This document shows, piece after piece, positions 10,601-21,900 of a stretch of 64,000 bases of DNA. Source of the DNA: Melieria omissa (Eukaryota; Arthropoda; Insecta; Diptera; Ulidiidae). The stretch covers positions 14,040,921-14,104,920 of the forward strand of contig OZ020269.1 of NCBI GenBank assembly GCA_963971225.1. The letters are read 5' to 3'. The position numbers and the translations under genes are program-made. Position 1 is the stretch's first letter. Each line of letters opens with the position of its first letter. The notes under the pieces are model-generated. The model was not told the DNA's origin. It ran no database searches and saw only the letters and a list, made by a program, of their open reading frames with translations.

Positions 10601-11200
10601 TCCAAACTAGTCTGGGAGACAGCAAATGTTCTCCAAGACATTTCAAAGGATAACCGGGTGATAATACACTGGGTTCCTGCGCACTGTGGGCACGATGGAA
10701 ATGAGGAAGCGGACAGATTGGCAAAGGAAGGGGCGGCAAAACGACCCTATGGACCTGAGCCAATCATAGGTGTCAGCAGAGCTCATTTCAGGCATTGTGT
10801 CAAACAGGAATTCAAAAATCGGGCCAACCAGAAATGGTCCAATACGGTGGGACAACGCTGTTCCAAGCTATTCTTTCCGGCCTATTCGGAAGGCAAATCT
10901 AAATACCTATTGGACCTAAGCAGAAAGGAGCTTAAGTTCATGACGGGAATTCTGAGCGGGCACTGCCTGCTAAATATGCATAAAGCGCGGCTGGGATTGA
11001 CAGATAGCGAACTATGCAGATTCTGCATGGAAGATGATGAAACATCCGTGCACATCATAACCGAGTGTCCCGCTCTCTTACACGCAAGGAAGCGTATACT
11101 GGGAAGGGAACTAATTCAGACAAACGAGCTGTCTGGAACTAATCTGGGAAAAATCAAGGAGTTCCTGGACAGTATTGGGGGAGATGAACTCCTCCAATAA
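7589..11200 (+). CDS. LOA ORF2 polyprotein: endonuclease, reverse transcriptase, RNase H
   Basis: 1203 residues and intact. The apurinic-like endonuclease (1 to ~225) nicks target DNA; visible active-site residues are N7, E34 (QEPW), D134 and N136 (GCDANAHH), D184 and S208-D209-H210. The reverse transcriptase (~430-770) has fingers motif 'KSFRPISLM', motif A with D574 (FLDIEGAF), 'GCPQGGVLSPLLW', catalytic YADD at 662-665, then 'VKYLGVILD'. RNase H (~925-1055) keeps its four acidic residues: D931 (YTDGS), E964, D990 (SDSQA) and D1042 (EEAD). A terminal CX2CX8HX4C motif starts at C1143. The start ATG lies 2 bp after the ORF1 stop and its first residues (QVNLH) match the usual start of such endonucleases, so coupled re-initiation is likely. 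The stop codon overlaps an AATAAA (11196-11201). Confidence 0.95.
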   Translation: MEIVQVNLHRASAASAVLTRTMNTLGPSIALVQEPWTSTNGQVRGLSQAGKVLCCQSTTTRARTCIVFNNISFFPLTDFVTPDLCAGKITWNSREIIIASAYFPGDDDHCPPRIAEQLIAYARGNHMELVMGCDANAHHTMWGSTDINPRGESLFNYILSLDLSICNIGNSPTFVTRVREEVLDMTLTTSMTKELVSNWRVSDEPSCSDHRQIRFTLGNQMPTVVTFRPKRQTDWNSYCFQLGQDVPTQIENRIDTIDRLERASTIFRDSVLNAYEENCPLKTKTCRKQTPWWSSHLNKLRREVRKLFNRAKRNNDWQTYSQTLTKYNQEIRKAKRESFKRFCEDVSDLSSSYRLHRVLSMEKSCPIGTLVDGDGTATKCEKETLVLLTNTHFPGSVYTNDPLTGSTGQVHRPGREDWRTAKAVCNALVVEWALESFSPYKAPGKDGIFPALLQKGMAILTPILTKIYVCSLAFGYIPEAWRIVNVIYLPKPGRADKKDPKSFRPISLMSFVLKGLEKVVDRYLREEILTQHPLSTNQHAYQKGKSTETALSALVGKIEKSLAEKEICLVGFLDIEGAFNYTTFEAIETALEGLQAPATLIRWISSMLESRVIQSNLGEAELSASTARGCPQGGVLSPLLWSVVVDGLIRSLEEQGHEVIAYADDLVIVVRGRDGHTVSDVLQSALRIVEHWCIRQKLSVNPDKTIIVPFTLKRKIDLRQIMIFGKELNFSKEVKYLGVILDSKLNWKPHVDRIIKRAGNALWSCKRICGKNWGLRPKWLQSLYSLIVLPTITYGAIVWWRKTTEITTVTKLGKLQRLANTCITGCLSTTPTAALNVILGILPLELNVQMAATISAHRLMHSGSIHRDAHAIGHLSMLKDRRRDGGFWMPLDLMPPKHLFRKNYSTYIPHREDWAANRISLTCDDIVWYTDGSKMEGGTGAGIFNTSSQLAVSLGDTATVFQAEIFAINECARKILTLNVRRKRIIIMSDSQAAIKALSSTTFDSKLVWETANVLQDISKDNRVIIHWVPAHCGHDGNEEADRLAKEGAAKRPYGPEPIIGVSRAHFRHCVKQEFKNRANQKWSNTVGQRCSKLFFPAYSEGKSKYLLDLSRKELKFMTGILSGHCLLNMHKARLGLTDSELCRFCMEDDETSVHIITECPALLHARKRILGRELIQTNELSGTNLGKIKEFLDSIGGDELLQ

Positions 11201-11287
11201 AGAAAAGGGATACGACACAATAGTTCTCTTTGGACGCAGTGTCTCGGGCAGTTGATGCTCGGCTCCCGTATCTATTCTATTCTATTC
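11201..11287 (+). other. LOA 3' UTR and short-repeat tail
   Basis: About 70 bases of 3' UTR, followed from about 11269 by tandem TATTC units that run into the target-site duplication. A tail of short repeats instead of poly-A is typical for LOA-type elements. The 3' UTR should hold the reverse transcriptase recognition site; no clear stem is visible by eye. Confidence 0.8.
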
Positions 11288-11299
11288 TAAGGACAATTA
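11288..11299 (+). repeat. Right target-site duplication of the LOA element
   Basis: TAAGGACAATTA, identical to 5786-5797. Confidence 0.9.
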
Positions 11300-12060
11300 A
11301 ATGTTTCATAAAGATTTTTTTGAAATATTTTAGGAATTTTTTTTTGTTTTTTAAGTTAATTATTACATAATATTTTAAATGAAAAAATTCAAAAAAATTT
11401 GAAACAACATGAAAAAAATCGATATACCGGCAAAACCAGGAACCAATAAGAACATTTTATTAGTTTTTCTCTGATGTCAAGATTTTTTTTAAGGAACTTT
11501 GAATTTTTAAGGACATGAGTATTTAAAAAATTTATTTAAAAACTTTTTTGAAACATTTCAGAAATTTTTAGTTTTTTATTGCATAATTTTTTAATAAAAA
11601 AATTCAAATAAAGTCAATAAAACTAAAAATTTTTTTATTTTTTTTAAGTTAAATAATACAATTTTTATTTAAATTCCAAAAAATTAAAAAAAATTTTAAA
11701 CAACATGAAAAAAATCGATATACCGGCAAAACCAGGGACCAATAAAATCTTTTTAGTTTTCTTTCTGATGTCAAGGTTTTTTTAAGGAACTTTGCATTTT
11801 CAAGGACATAAGTATTTCAAAAAATTATTTAAAAACTGAACGCAATGTAGAATAGGTATTGAAAATTTCCTGTTAAAACTTTATCCTTGAATGGCCAAGG
11901 AAATATACAGTAGGTTTTTTTAAATTATTTTTTAAGGACATTGAGGAAGTTGAAACGATTTTTTATAAAGACTTTATTGATATATTTTAGGAATTTTTAT
12001 TTAAAGTTAAAGTAATTGAAATGTCCTTTTAAAACTGTATCCTTGAATATCCTTGAAATT
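11300..12060. repeat. Remaining copies of the AT-rich tandem array
   Basis: 'taccggcaaaaccagg' occurs at 11425 and 11721 (296 bp apart), each preceded by 'acaacatgaaaaaaatcga' and followed by 'tgatgtcaag' and 'aaggaacttt'. A more degraded unit continues from about 11895. With the LOA element removed, the spacing to the copy at 5691 is about 232 bp. The array is very AT-rich and non-coding. Confidence 0.8.
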
Positions 12061-14866
12061 TGGTTGTGTTTTAGTTTGCACTTTAGTTTTACACTTTAAT
12101 TTCGTCCTTTTAGCTTCACTAGTTTTGGGGAACAAATATTTTCAAAATTCAAGCATGAATATAGCTTCAAAACAAAGCCAGAATTGATTTCATATCTCAC
12201 CCCGTTGTTGTTCTATTTAATTTTATTTTCTTATCCTTCTTATCTGGCCACTCTTCAGATGGTTTTCTTATGCGGCAATGCACTGCCTCATTTGACTACA
12301 AAGACTAGAAGCACTTTTTTTAGTTTTCATTGCCTTGAGTTCAATAACCAAACTCGTGTGTGGCAAATTCTAAAAATGTAATTGAAAAACGCCCAAAAAC
12401 ATTATCACACTAACTGCGCCCCGAGTCAAAATAAACGAGGCGTTCTTTGGTGCTGTTGGCGAAGGAGAGCAGTCGAACGCACAAGAACAATAGACATAAA
12501 CAAAGTCATCAACATGACATGCAGTGTTGTCAGCACTGACGGCAAATACCAATCACGCTCAACGCCACACAGCAACGCATTTCACTTTAAAGTCCTCTTC
12601 ACTTGCCAACACATTTTTAATACCACTGCAAACACCAAATGACGTAGTGACATTTTTTTTTTTGCTTTGCTGTAGCTTCGCATCACTGTGGCCGCAAAAG
12701 GCTGTGTGCAACGCCCATAGTGGTGTTGTGGCCTTTCGAGCGACGCGTCAGCCAGACAGCCTCAATAATGTTGAGTACAGCCGGACCGCACAGGCAGTGC
12801 GCTTGCAGCCATTGTGCTGCTCACTTGGGGCACACTGCACTGCAACAAAAACAGCAAAAACTACAACAATAGAAGCAGCAATCATTCAACACACACACAC
12901 ACGTTGCACGTCACACTCGACTGACTGGCTGACTGTTTGCATTATTGCAATGAGCGAGTTTATTCACATCTGCCGAATGGGGCGGAAGTGCTATGTTTCT
13001 GTGTATGTGTGTGTGTGTGTTGATATAAAATCAAAAGCGCCAGTTCAGCTAAAACAATTGCGGTAACAGCGGGCAAGCTGCGTTGCCGTTATTGTCGTCG
13101 ACGATGATGGCATTAGTCTACGGTTGGATGGGCGACTGACTGACTGTTTTCATATATGTGTGTGTGTGTGTATTTGTTGGTGTGCGGCTATGCTTGAGGC
13201 GTTTTATAGGTTAATCGCATTTACACTCTGCTGCCAACGCATATTGTGCGCGCTCTCAAGTGTTGGCGCGTATTACTTGATGTCGTTGTTATTGTTGTTG
13301 TAGTTGTGGTTGGTGCTTAACTATTTGATTATTTGAGTGCTTGTCGATTGGCGAGTGTGTGGTTTATGCGAATTTCGGTTTTCTACGCATTGCAGCTACA
13401 CTGACATTCGTCTCACTCAGTGCGGTTGTCATGTGTGCACTCAATGCACTGCATGCATTTTATTTGATTGCTTTTTAGTGTGATATTTCTTATGTTTTTT
13501 CATTCATTCTCCAACTTGTTCACTGCATAAGAAACCGAAGAACAAAGGAATTGCATTTTCTGTGTGCTGTGTAATTTTATTAGTTGACGTGGACCATAAA
13601 TTACACAGCGCACTTATAAGACGCAAGTACTGCGAGTAGTCTTGGTGCTGTTTCTCTCTGACATGCGGCACCACCGCAATGACTTGGCGTCATTTGTGTC
13701 ACACATTCTGATGCATGCATTGAAAATTGCCAGCGAACTGTGCGATGCGCTCTGAATCTCTAATTGCGCACTGCAGGGCGTATGAGTGACTTTAGTTCAA
13801 TGTGGCTGGCGCTCATAATTTTTGACTTGGTACTCATAAAAAAATTGCTGCAGGTTGTTTTAAGATTTAAGAATAATTTCTGTTTGAGGGAAAAGATTTT
13901 GCAAAGAATTTATAGGAAACAATCTTAAAGAAGGGAAAAGATTTTGCAAAATTTTTAAAGGGCAAAATTTGCAAGAAAGTAGATAAGTTTGCTAAAAGTT
14001 ATGGAATCATAGAAAGAAGATTTAAATGGACACTTTGGTGCACAGAAGTTTATTTTGGCTATTTTAATAATTTCTTTTTTATCGGACACTAAGCATTGGT
14101 AACTTTTCTATTGTAACTTTATGTATGTTTCAAATTAAAAAAAATTAACTAAATTATGGTTTTAATGCAAAAATTTATTGATTTTAAAATTTGAGTTCAA
14201 ATTTCATTATAAAAAAAACCAATCAATTTAGAAATTCCACAAATGGTTTTAATATGTTTAATAAAATATTTGAAATTCAAATTTATAAATAATTCTATTT
14301 TACTATTAAAAAAATGTTTCATATATGAATCCAGCCTTTTATCTGCACTGCACGAGAACAATTGAAAAATTCAAAAATTTCACACTAAAAGCTCAATTCA
14401 AGTAGAAACAAACGTATCAACGCAGTCGAGTGAGTAATGAAATGATAGCAAATACTTTGAACGAAATGCTGATTAAGTTCGAATTGCCTTTGCATAAATA
14501 GTTTTTGCTGGGTTTTTTTACTGTGCATGCGCTCACGCCGAAAGCCACAGGCAGACCGACAGACAGCTGGCCGGCCTATTTAGCATGCCACACTTTCTTG
14601 CCGCATTCAGCTTTGGCATTTATAACAAACATTTTGTAAATTGAAAATTCTTCAATACTACACAGTCGAGTTGTCGAGTGTGAATTATTACAAAAATCAA
14701 ATTCATTTCAAGTTGAAATGGGTAAAGTTTTCGAAAAATTCAAATTTAAATGGAATTTTGGATTTGCATATCAGAACATTGAACAAAAATTCAATGGAAT
14801 GTTAAATGGATAAAAGCATCAAAAGTTGGAGTTTGTAGAACAACAATTTATTTGTGGCTTGAGTTA
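12061..14866. other. Non-coding DNA, no gene recognised
   Basis: Includes a somewhat GC-richer stretch (about 12,650-13,450) with GT/CA microsatellites near 13,005 and 13,160. The 180-codon frame at 12524-13066 is composed of simple sequence and shows no domain. AT-rich from 13,850 on, with a short duplicated 'gggaaaagattttgcaaa' near 13,890 and 13,935. Confidence 0.5.
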
Positions 14867-14869
14867 TGT

Positions 14870-15400
14870 TGTTTTTCAATAGTTTAATTGTTGAAATTTT
14901 AAGTCAGTTTCATATTAGAAAAATTGCCAGACCTAGTTTAATTGTTTTAGATACAATAAATTTGTGTTTTGAGTTAACATTTTCAGAGAAAAAATATTAA
15001 AAAAATATTGAAAAAATACTTTTCCAAAACTACCAAGAATTCATTCAAGAGTTTGCCTAGAAATTCAACTCAGTCTCATAGTAGAAAGCATTCCCCGCTT
15101 TAATTGTTGTAGTTGCCATCAACCTGGGTTTTGAGTTGTTAATTCCAGCGAAACAATATTTAAAAAATACTTTTCGAAAAACTATTCAGGACTCATTCAA
15201 GTCCTCACCTGAAACTTCAACTCAGTCTAATATTAGAAATCATAGCCAATGCCACTTTAATTAGTTTAGTTGCCATAAACCTTTCTTTTGAGTTAATAGT
15301 TCCAGCAAAAAAATATTTTAAAAAAACTTTCCCAAATTTATTAAGAATCCACTCAAGTCTTTTCCTAAAAACTCAACTAATTCTCTAAATTTTAGATAGC
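14870..15400. repeat. Tandem repeat, ~160-bp unit, about three copies
   Basis: Landmarks 'ttttgagtt' (14967, 15129, 15286), 'ccagc(g/a)aaa' and 'aactcagtct' recur in the same order at spacings of 162 and 157 bp. The copies are clearly diverged. No coding potential. Confidence 0.8.
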
Positions 15401-17304
15401 AATCGAATCCCTTCATGCAATTCTCAACTGTCCACATTCGCAAACACGGATTAGCCAATTAAGAGCCAAATGTCAGCGTCAGCGGATTTCCATTTCATTT
15501 CGGCTCTTTTTTTATTTTGTATTTTTCGTTTAATTTTGACAACTCGTGTCACAAACATTTCTCATGCCAAAAGTTACGCAAACCAATTTAAGCCGCAAAT
15601 TTGTATCAACTGCGCCTGAATGCGCCAATGCGCGCCCCGCTGTTTGCACAATCAACGCAATGGTAGCAACCAACCAGCGGTGCCAGAATTGTGGCCACCA
15701 TGAAATGTGGACAGTCAAACAAACTCAAAGGACCGCTGTCAGCTTGCGGCCAAATTCAAACGTGCGCACAAAGGTCAAATTTTCAAAATTCCATAAATTT
15801 GTACCGAAATATGAAATATAACAAAAATGATGACGATGCTGATGAAATTTTCAGCAATAGGCTTTAACGATGCACAACACAGCAGAGAGTGGGACTCGCT
15901 CAAAAAAAAAGCAACAACAAAAGATGGTAGCAAATAGAATAAACCAAGAAATGGCCAAATGATGGAGTGAAAATGTTATGGCGTCGAAATTAAACAAAGA
16001 ATTAAAGCGGCAATTTAAAAGCAAACTTCCACTTGGCTTGGAAGTAGACAAAGAGTGAACGAGAGAGAAAGTATAAATGAATCAGTGAAAAGGCACAGCA
16101 AAACAGAACACAATGCGATATAATCGCAACAACAACAACAACGATGCGTATGACGACGACATTCCGGTCTCCGGTCCGAGGTAGCCAATGTCAGCGTCAG
16201 CGACAGCGTTAGCGTCAGTGCTGCCGGCCATGACAGATGCTTCAAAATGAGCATCAAGCAAAGCACGCTCTGCAGTAATAACGAAAATAAACAATAAAAG
16301 AGACACTGCAACAGCAAAAAGAAGCACAGAACACAAAAAATTGTTAGCACAACAACAACAACAGCAGAAATAAAACAAAACGATATGGTTTTTGTGAAGC
16401 TAGGAAGAGCAAAAACAGAGACAGAGTGGGTGGTGGGCTGCCACCCCCCGCTGAAAACGTTGCGCAGGTGAGGCTGTAAAAAAATCCCACAAAGCACTCA
16501 CATAGACACGCCACACACACACACACACACACACACTTAAATACGCATGCAGTCATACTCTACCTTCACTACCATTATTTGCCATAAAAGCCATGAGCAG
16601 CCGCTGAAATTAAATAAGATGATATGAAATAAGAGCCACGCACAGCAGCGCCCATGCACAGTGGAATTGCTTACTAAAAGATGCAATTATATTTTAACAA
16701 ATATTAAAAATTTCCATAAATATTGAACAGAGATCTGACGGCTATCTTCGAAAATTATAGTTAATCTCATTGGCATCTTGACAGCAATGAAGATGTCGCA
16801 CCACTGGAGAATATTGCCGGATTAGTTTGAAGATCAAAGAGGATTCAATCACCAATCACTAAACAATGATTAAGCGAAGCCTGTAACATACTGTTTTCTG
16901 GCATCACAGAGCCAGACAAAGGCCTCAGAAGCTCAGAGGTGTTAGTCGAGCGGTCGGACCCTCGCCGACATGAAAATGAACGCACTCAGCTAAATTTATG
17001 AGATGTCGTCCCATATATAGGACATCGTGTCGCAAAGTGTTAACTCACCCAACCAAAAAGGACAGCCCCAGGGTTCAATGGTCTCCTTTCAAGATTATAG
17101 TTAGAAGACTTCCAAAACATCTTAATTTATTTAATAAGAAATGCATCACTTGCTGCTAGGTAGGAAGTTTTATTGGAAAACACAGAGGTTGATGTCTTTG
17201 ATAACAACGATCTTAGTGACAAAGCTAGAGCCCCACCGAAGCCGAAGCCACAATTTGGCCGAAGCCAAAGCAGATTAATCAGTTGGGCTCCAGACCAGCA
17301 AATG
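15401..17304. other. Non-coding DNA, no gene recognised
   Basis: Contains CAA runs (16,120-16,140 and 16,350) and a CA microsatellite at 16512-16536. Minus-strand frames here (for example 16015-16497) translate these simple repeats into Cys/Leu/Phe-rich strings. The segment 16,880-17,100 has a retroelement-like look but I could not identify a domain. Confidence 0.45.
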
Positions 17305-17640
17305 GTGTTGTTGTTGTGCTAGTATGGCCATAAAATATCAGAATCTACTGCAAGCTGCTCAACATAACAGATTGAAATGGAAGGTTTAGGAGTTTGTCCA
17401 AAGCCGAAGGATTTACTGGGAAATTTAACTGAGAAACTGAAATATAGGAAATTGATTGCGTGGAATGGTTTGGAGTCAGAACGATAGGAATTCATCCCAA
17501 AACAAAGGATTTGATTGAGTAATGCCGAAGAGACAGAAGGGAAATTCGACAGTTTTAGAAAAGTTCGGCACCGAGCAAGAGAATCGAACCCACGACCTTT
17601 GATATGGGAACCCAGTGAACTACGGACTTCATTAAGACTT
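17305..17640 (-). mobile_element. tRNA-derived SINE-like copy
   Basis: Read on the minus strand, a polymerase III A-box-like TAGTTCACTGGG (17611-17622) is followed about 20 bases later by a B-box-like GGGTTCGATTC (17581-17591), then ~250 bp of unrelated body and a short (CAA)n tail at 17305-17318. That order is the layout of a tRNA-derived SINE. The head does not fold into a proper tRNA. No target-site duplication was found, so the ends are approximate. Confidence 0.55.
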
Positions 17641-17714
17641 GATACCAAAATAAAAGATCAAAAAACGTGTAGCTTCTATACAAGAAATGCATAAAAATTT
17701 CCAACAAATATCCG

Positions 17715-18975
17715 AGTCTAGATTAGATTAGGATTAGACTAGAATTAGACAGAATTAGATTAGATTTAGATTAGAATTAAATCAGAATTAGATTAGAATT
17801 AGTTTAGAATTAGAATCGCATTAGAATTTGTTTGGAATTAGATTAGAATTAGAGTAGAATTAAACTAGAATAAGATTAAAATTAGACTAGAACTAGACTA
17901 GAATTAAAGCAGAATTAGATTAGAATTAGAATTGGATTAGAATTAGATTAAAATTAGATTGCAATTAGATTAAAATAAGACTAGAATTCGACTGGAATCA
18001 GACTAGAATTAGACTAGAATTAGACTAGAATTAGACTAGAATTAGAATAGAATTAGATTAGAATCAGACTAGAATTAGACTAGAATTAAATTCGATTTAG
18101 ATTAGAATTAGACTAGAATTAGACTCGATTTTGATTCGAATTAGGTTAAAATTAGATTAGAATTGGACTAGAATTAGACTAGAATTAGATCATAATTAGA
18201 CTAGAATTAGATTAGAATTAGATTATAATTAGACTAGAATTAGACTAGAGTTAGACTAGAATTAGATTCGATTTAGATTAGAATTAGAATTAGAATTAGA
18301 CTAGAATTAGAGTAGAATTAGATTACAATTACACTGGGAATTAGATTAGAATTAGACTAGAATTATATTAAAATTAGATTAGAATTAGAATAGAATTAGA
18401 CTAGAACCAGACTAAAATTAGATTAGAATCAGAGTAAAATTTGATTAGAATTAAATCAGAATTAGATTAGAATTAAATTAGAATTAGATTAGAATTAGAC
18501 TAGAATCAGACTAGAGTTAGACTAAAAATAGATTCGATTTAGATTAGAATTACATTAGAATTAGAATTAGACTAGAATTAGACTACAATTAGACTAGAAT
18601 TAGACTAGAATCAGACTAGAATTAGACTAGAATTATATTAGAATTAGATTAGAATTAAATCAGAATTAGATTAGAATTAAATTAGAATTAGATTAGAATT
18701 AGACTAGAATCAGACTAGAGTTAGACTAGAAATAGATTAGATTTAGATTAGAATTACATTAGAATTAGAATTAGACTAGAATTAGACTAGAATTTGACTA
18801 GAATTAGATTAAAATTAGACTGGGAATTAGATTAGAATTAGACTAGAATTAGAATAGAATTAGAATAGAACTAGACTAGCATTAGACTAGAATTAGATTA
18901 GAATCAGAGTAAAATTTGATTAGAATTAGATTAGAATTAAATTAGAATTATATTAGAATTAGATTAGATTAGATT
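17715..18975. repeat. 11-bp satellite array, ~1.26 kb
   Basis: About 115 units of AGAATTAGACT or AGAATTAGATT, with point variants and occasional 6-10-bp units. A longer block containing 'gaatcagactagagttag' recurs at 18501 and 18705, so a 204-bp higher-order unit has been duplicated. AATT falls every ~11 bp, close to one helical turn. No frame is maintained, so it does not encode repeats. Confidence 0.97.
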
Positions 18976-21900
18976 TGTGTACCTAATGAAATTTAACCTA
19001 AAACAAATTATTCATTGTTAGTATGAAACATCTATACCAGAGTTTAGACGAACAAACTTGGTGTGAACAGCTCCGAAGAAAAGATAAAAATGTGGTTGAA
19101 TCTGTTCTGTAATTGAATAAAAGTAACCATAAAATTTCAACCACACATTGTATGACCTTCATAGCCATTATGATAAATGAGATAATTGGTCATGTCACTG
19201 CCGGGAATTTGTAATGTTGGTCAAAGGAAAATTCTGACAAAACGAATAAACGACTCAGCCTCACAATTCCATCCCAAGCCCAACTTTCTACAATGGCTGA
19301 GTTTCTCATTAAACGCCAAAACTCGACACACTGTGCGTGCGTCGTTGCCATTGTTGCGGCCAGAAAGCGCAACGCCAGTCAACACAGACAGCAATCACAC
19401 AGTTGGGTCCGACTCTACGCAGTTGATGACAGCAGTCAAGAAGCAACCCACTGTTGTGAGTTTGGGGCAAACCGAGCTGGGCGGGGCGCTTGAAGGTGGG
19501 CAGATAAGTACTAGCGTTGGCTGCCAACGGCAGATGATGACGGAGTCCTTCATAACGACAAGTCGAGTCGAGCCGAGTCAAGTCGAGATGAGCTACGTTG
19601 AGTTGGCACAATTTTGTTTTAGGTTTTTTCTGCCAACACGCACTGCAAAACACTCGACTGAGCTTTCCAGCGCGCTGCGGCTGCCAGTTAAACAAACAAC
19701 ATTCGCCCAGTGCGTTCAGCTGCCGAGAACGCACATTTCGGCCTGTAAGCGACGCCTTTTGCTGCAACATTTGTGCGCAATTCATAAAGAACAACAACAA
19801 CCACTGCTTTAGCAAAGAAGCACAATGTGCGAACGAAAGAAAAGTGACTGCCGCGGCTGCTTGAAGAAAATTTTGCGCGCTCACATTTAACGTTAAACGC
19901 ACAACAAAAGAACACAACAACAACAATAACGAACAGAGACGTTGAATTGTTTCGCCGAAAAAAGCGCACCGAAATTTGTAAACGCGTGACGTTCTAGCAA
20001 AAGCAGTAAAAGCGCACAAAGTACGAAATAAGAAAAAATATTCAAATAAAAAATGAAAATGGAAGACAGAATGGAAAATACAAAACAAAAAAAACAAAAT
20101 TGAAAGCAAATCCTGCGCGCCGCAAGCGAACAACCCGAGGAGACGGAAAGTTGGAAAATAATTCCATCAATTGTTCTATTATGATTTTTAGCATATTTTT
20201 GCCATAGCATCAACATTGGCTGACTGCGGGGTTGGTCGGAGCGTGACGAAGTGCGGCGTGATGGGCCGCAGCGTGTGTGAGGGTGTGTTGAGTGTGTGAG
20301 TGTGTCTGTGTGTGCGTGTGTCTGTGTGTGCGAATTGAAAACTGCGAATTTAAGCAATGCTTTTGTGCGCCTTTTATGATCATTTGCTGGCGCGGCCCCC
20401 TTGAACCGCGGCCCTGTCGAGTGCTGGCTCTGCTTAACGATGATGAAAGCCATTGGCAATAATAATACGCGTAATGCTGCCGATAATATCAATGTTGCTG
20501 GTCTCGTCTGGTCCGGTTCGGTCTGGTCTGCCCTGCTTTGCTTACATTGTCAACTTGGCGAGGCGATGATTCGATGACTTTCGTGTCATTAATCATTGCA
20601 ATGAAATAACAAAAAAACAAAATAGCTCAGCCAATTGTGGATTTTGGTGTTTGTATTTGCTTTGCTTTATTTATTTAACCATTTTAAGACACATGCCAAT
20701 GTTTTTTAAAGGCCAACAAAATTGTCTCGCCGACTATTGGCAACGATAAGTGAAGTGGACAAATAAAATTTTTGGCAAAGACAAAAACTTTCGGAGACAA
20801 GTGAATGAGCAAAAGATGATTAATGAAGTGTAATGCTGATTGATGGAAAATTATGGTGAAAACTTGTGACAATAGTGAGAAGCGTGAAAAAGCCCAGCAG
20901 AAATGAAATGAAATGCAGTTCAATGTAGACGACGAGGAGTAAAATTGGAGCGCAACAAATGTGAGTCTATGGCAGCCACACGATGAGAAATGACTACATT
21001 TTTAACATATTTCAACGTCTTTAAGCGCAGTTGGTATAAATTTTATACAGTTTTCGATATTATTGTGTAATGCACTATTCTCGAAATCTCAAATTTGATT
21101 TGATGAAATTATAAACTAGAACAAACCTTAAGGTTAACCAGATTAAATGTGGCACAAGTGATGCACATGTGACGCTTAATACTTGCATACTTTGTGCTAC
21201 ATTATGTAAAGCTTCAACTTATCGTTTATTGCAAAAACTTTTCCTATTACATAGTGAACGCTGCAGTGCACTGGGAACTTAAAGTTGTCTGCCATTTTGT
21301 GTGCTTTCAGTCGCTCAATTTGAGCTTCAAGTTATTCTATGCAGCAACATTAAGTATGCTTTATTCATGTTGCCGGTTCATATTTGATGCAAATTTATTT
21401 CAATTTAGTTTCATTTGCCTAGCAACACACAAACATTTTAATATAAACAACTTGTCGGCAGTCAACTTTTTGCATGGCACATTTTGCGGTTAAGTGAAGT
21501 CTGCCAAAAATTGACACGCCCTCTTACAAATTGTGTTTCAAGCCTGAGCAAACAACAGCTGCGCAATCGCTTTCTAGTAGAAATGCCACAGCGACTACAT
21601 TCAACGACTGAACGCAACACAGTTTAGTCGAATGACGCTCATACGCCATGTTGAACTTTCGGTTCGACCAGTGCTTTGTCCGTTGCAATGCTCAATACAA
21701 ATTTGCATAATCTCTGACAATCACTAAAACAACAAAAACAACAATGACAATTGAAAAATAACAGCAACACGCGCTTCCGCATGAAGACAAAGTAAAATAA
21801 ATAGGCGCATTGTTGATTTTGTGGCTGTTGTTTTGTTATTGTTGCTGCTGTTATTATGAACTTGTTTGCTCTTTTTGTTGTTGTTTGCGATATAATTTCA

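Larger units (their letters stand above)
5798..11287 (+). mobile_element. Complete LOA-clade non-LTR retrotransposon
   Basis: About 5.49 kb long and bounded by a perfect 11-12-bp target-site duplication. It carries a ~240-440-bp leader, ORF1 (DUF4780-like), ORF2 (apurinic-type endonuclease, reverse transcriptase, RNase H, terminal Cys/His motif), a short 3' UTR and a 3' tail of short TATTC repeats instead of poly-A. A C-terminal RNase H, a DUF4780-type ORF1 and a short-repeat tail fit the LOA clade of the R1/LOA/Jockey group (relatives include LOA, Bilbo, Trim and Lian). Both ORFs are free of stops and frameshifts, and all catalytic residues I checked are present, so this copy is young and may be competent. 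It mobilises by target-primed reverse transcription. It inserted into an AT-rich tandem array. Confidence 0.92.

Noticed and set aside
12524..13066. 180-codon open frame on the plus strand
   Set aside because: Runs through poly-T and CA microsatellites; no recognisable domain.
17715..18975. CRISPR-like regular array
   Set aside because: Eukaryotic context, 11-bp unit without spacers; it is a satellite.
19309..20133. 274-codon open frame on the minus strand
   Set aside because: Phe/Leu/Cys-rich translation across CAA runs and GC-rich DNA, no domain and no sign of selection; length is explained by composition.
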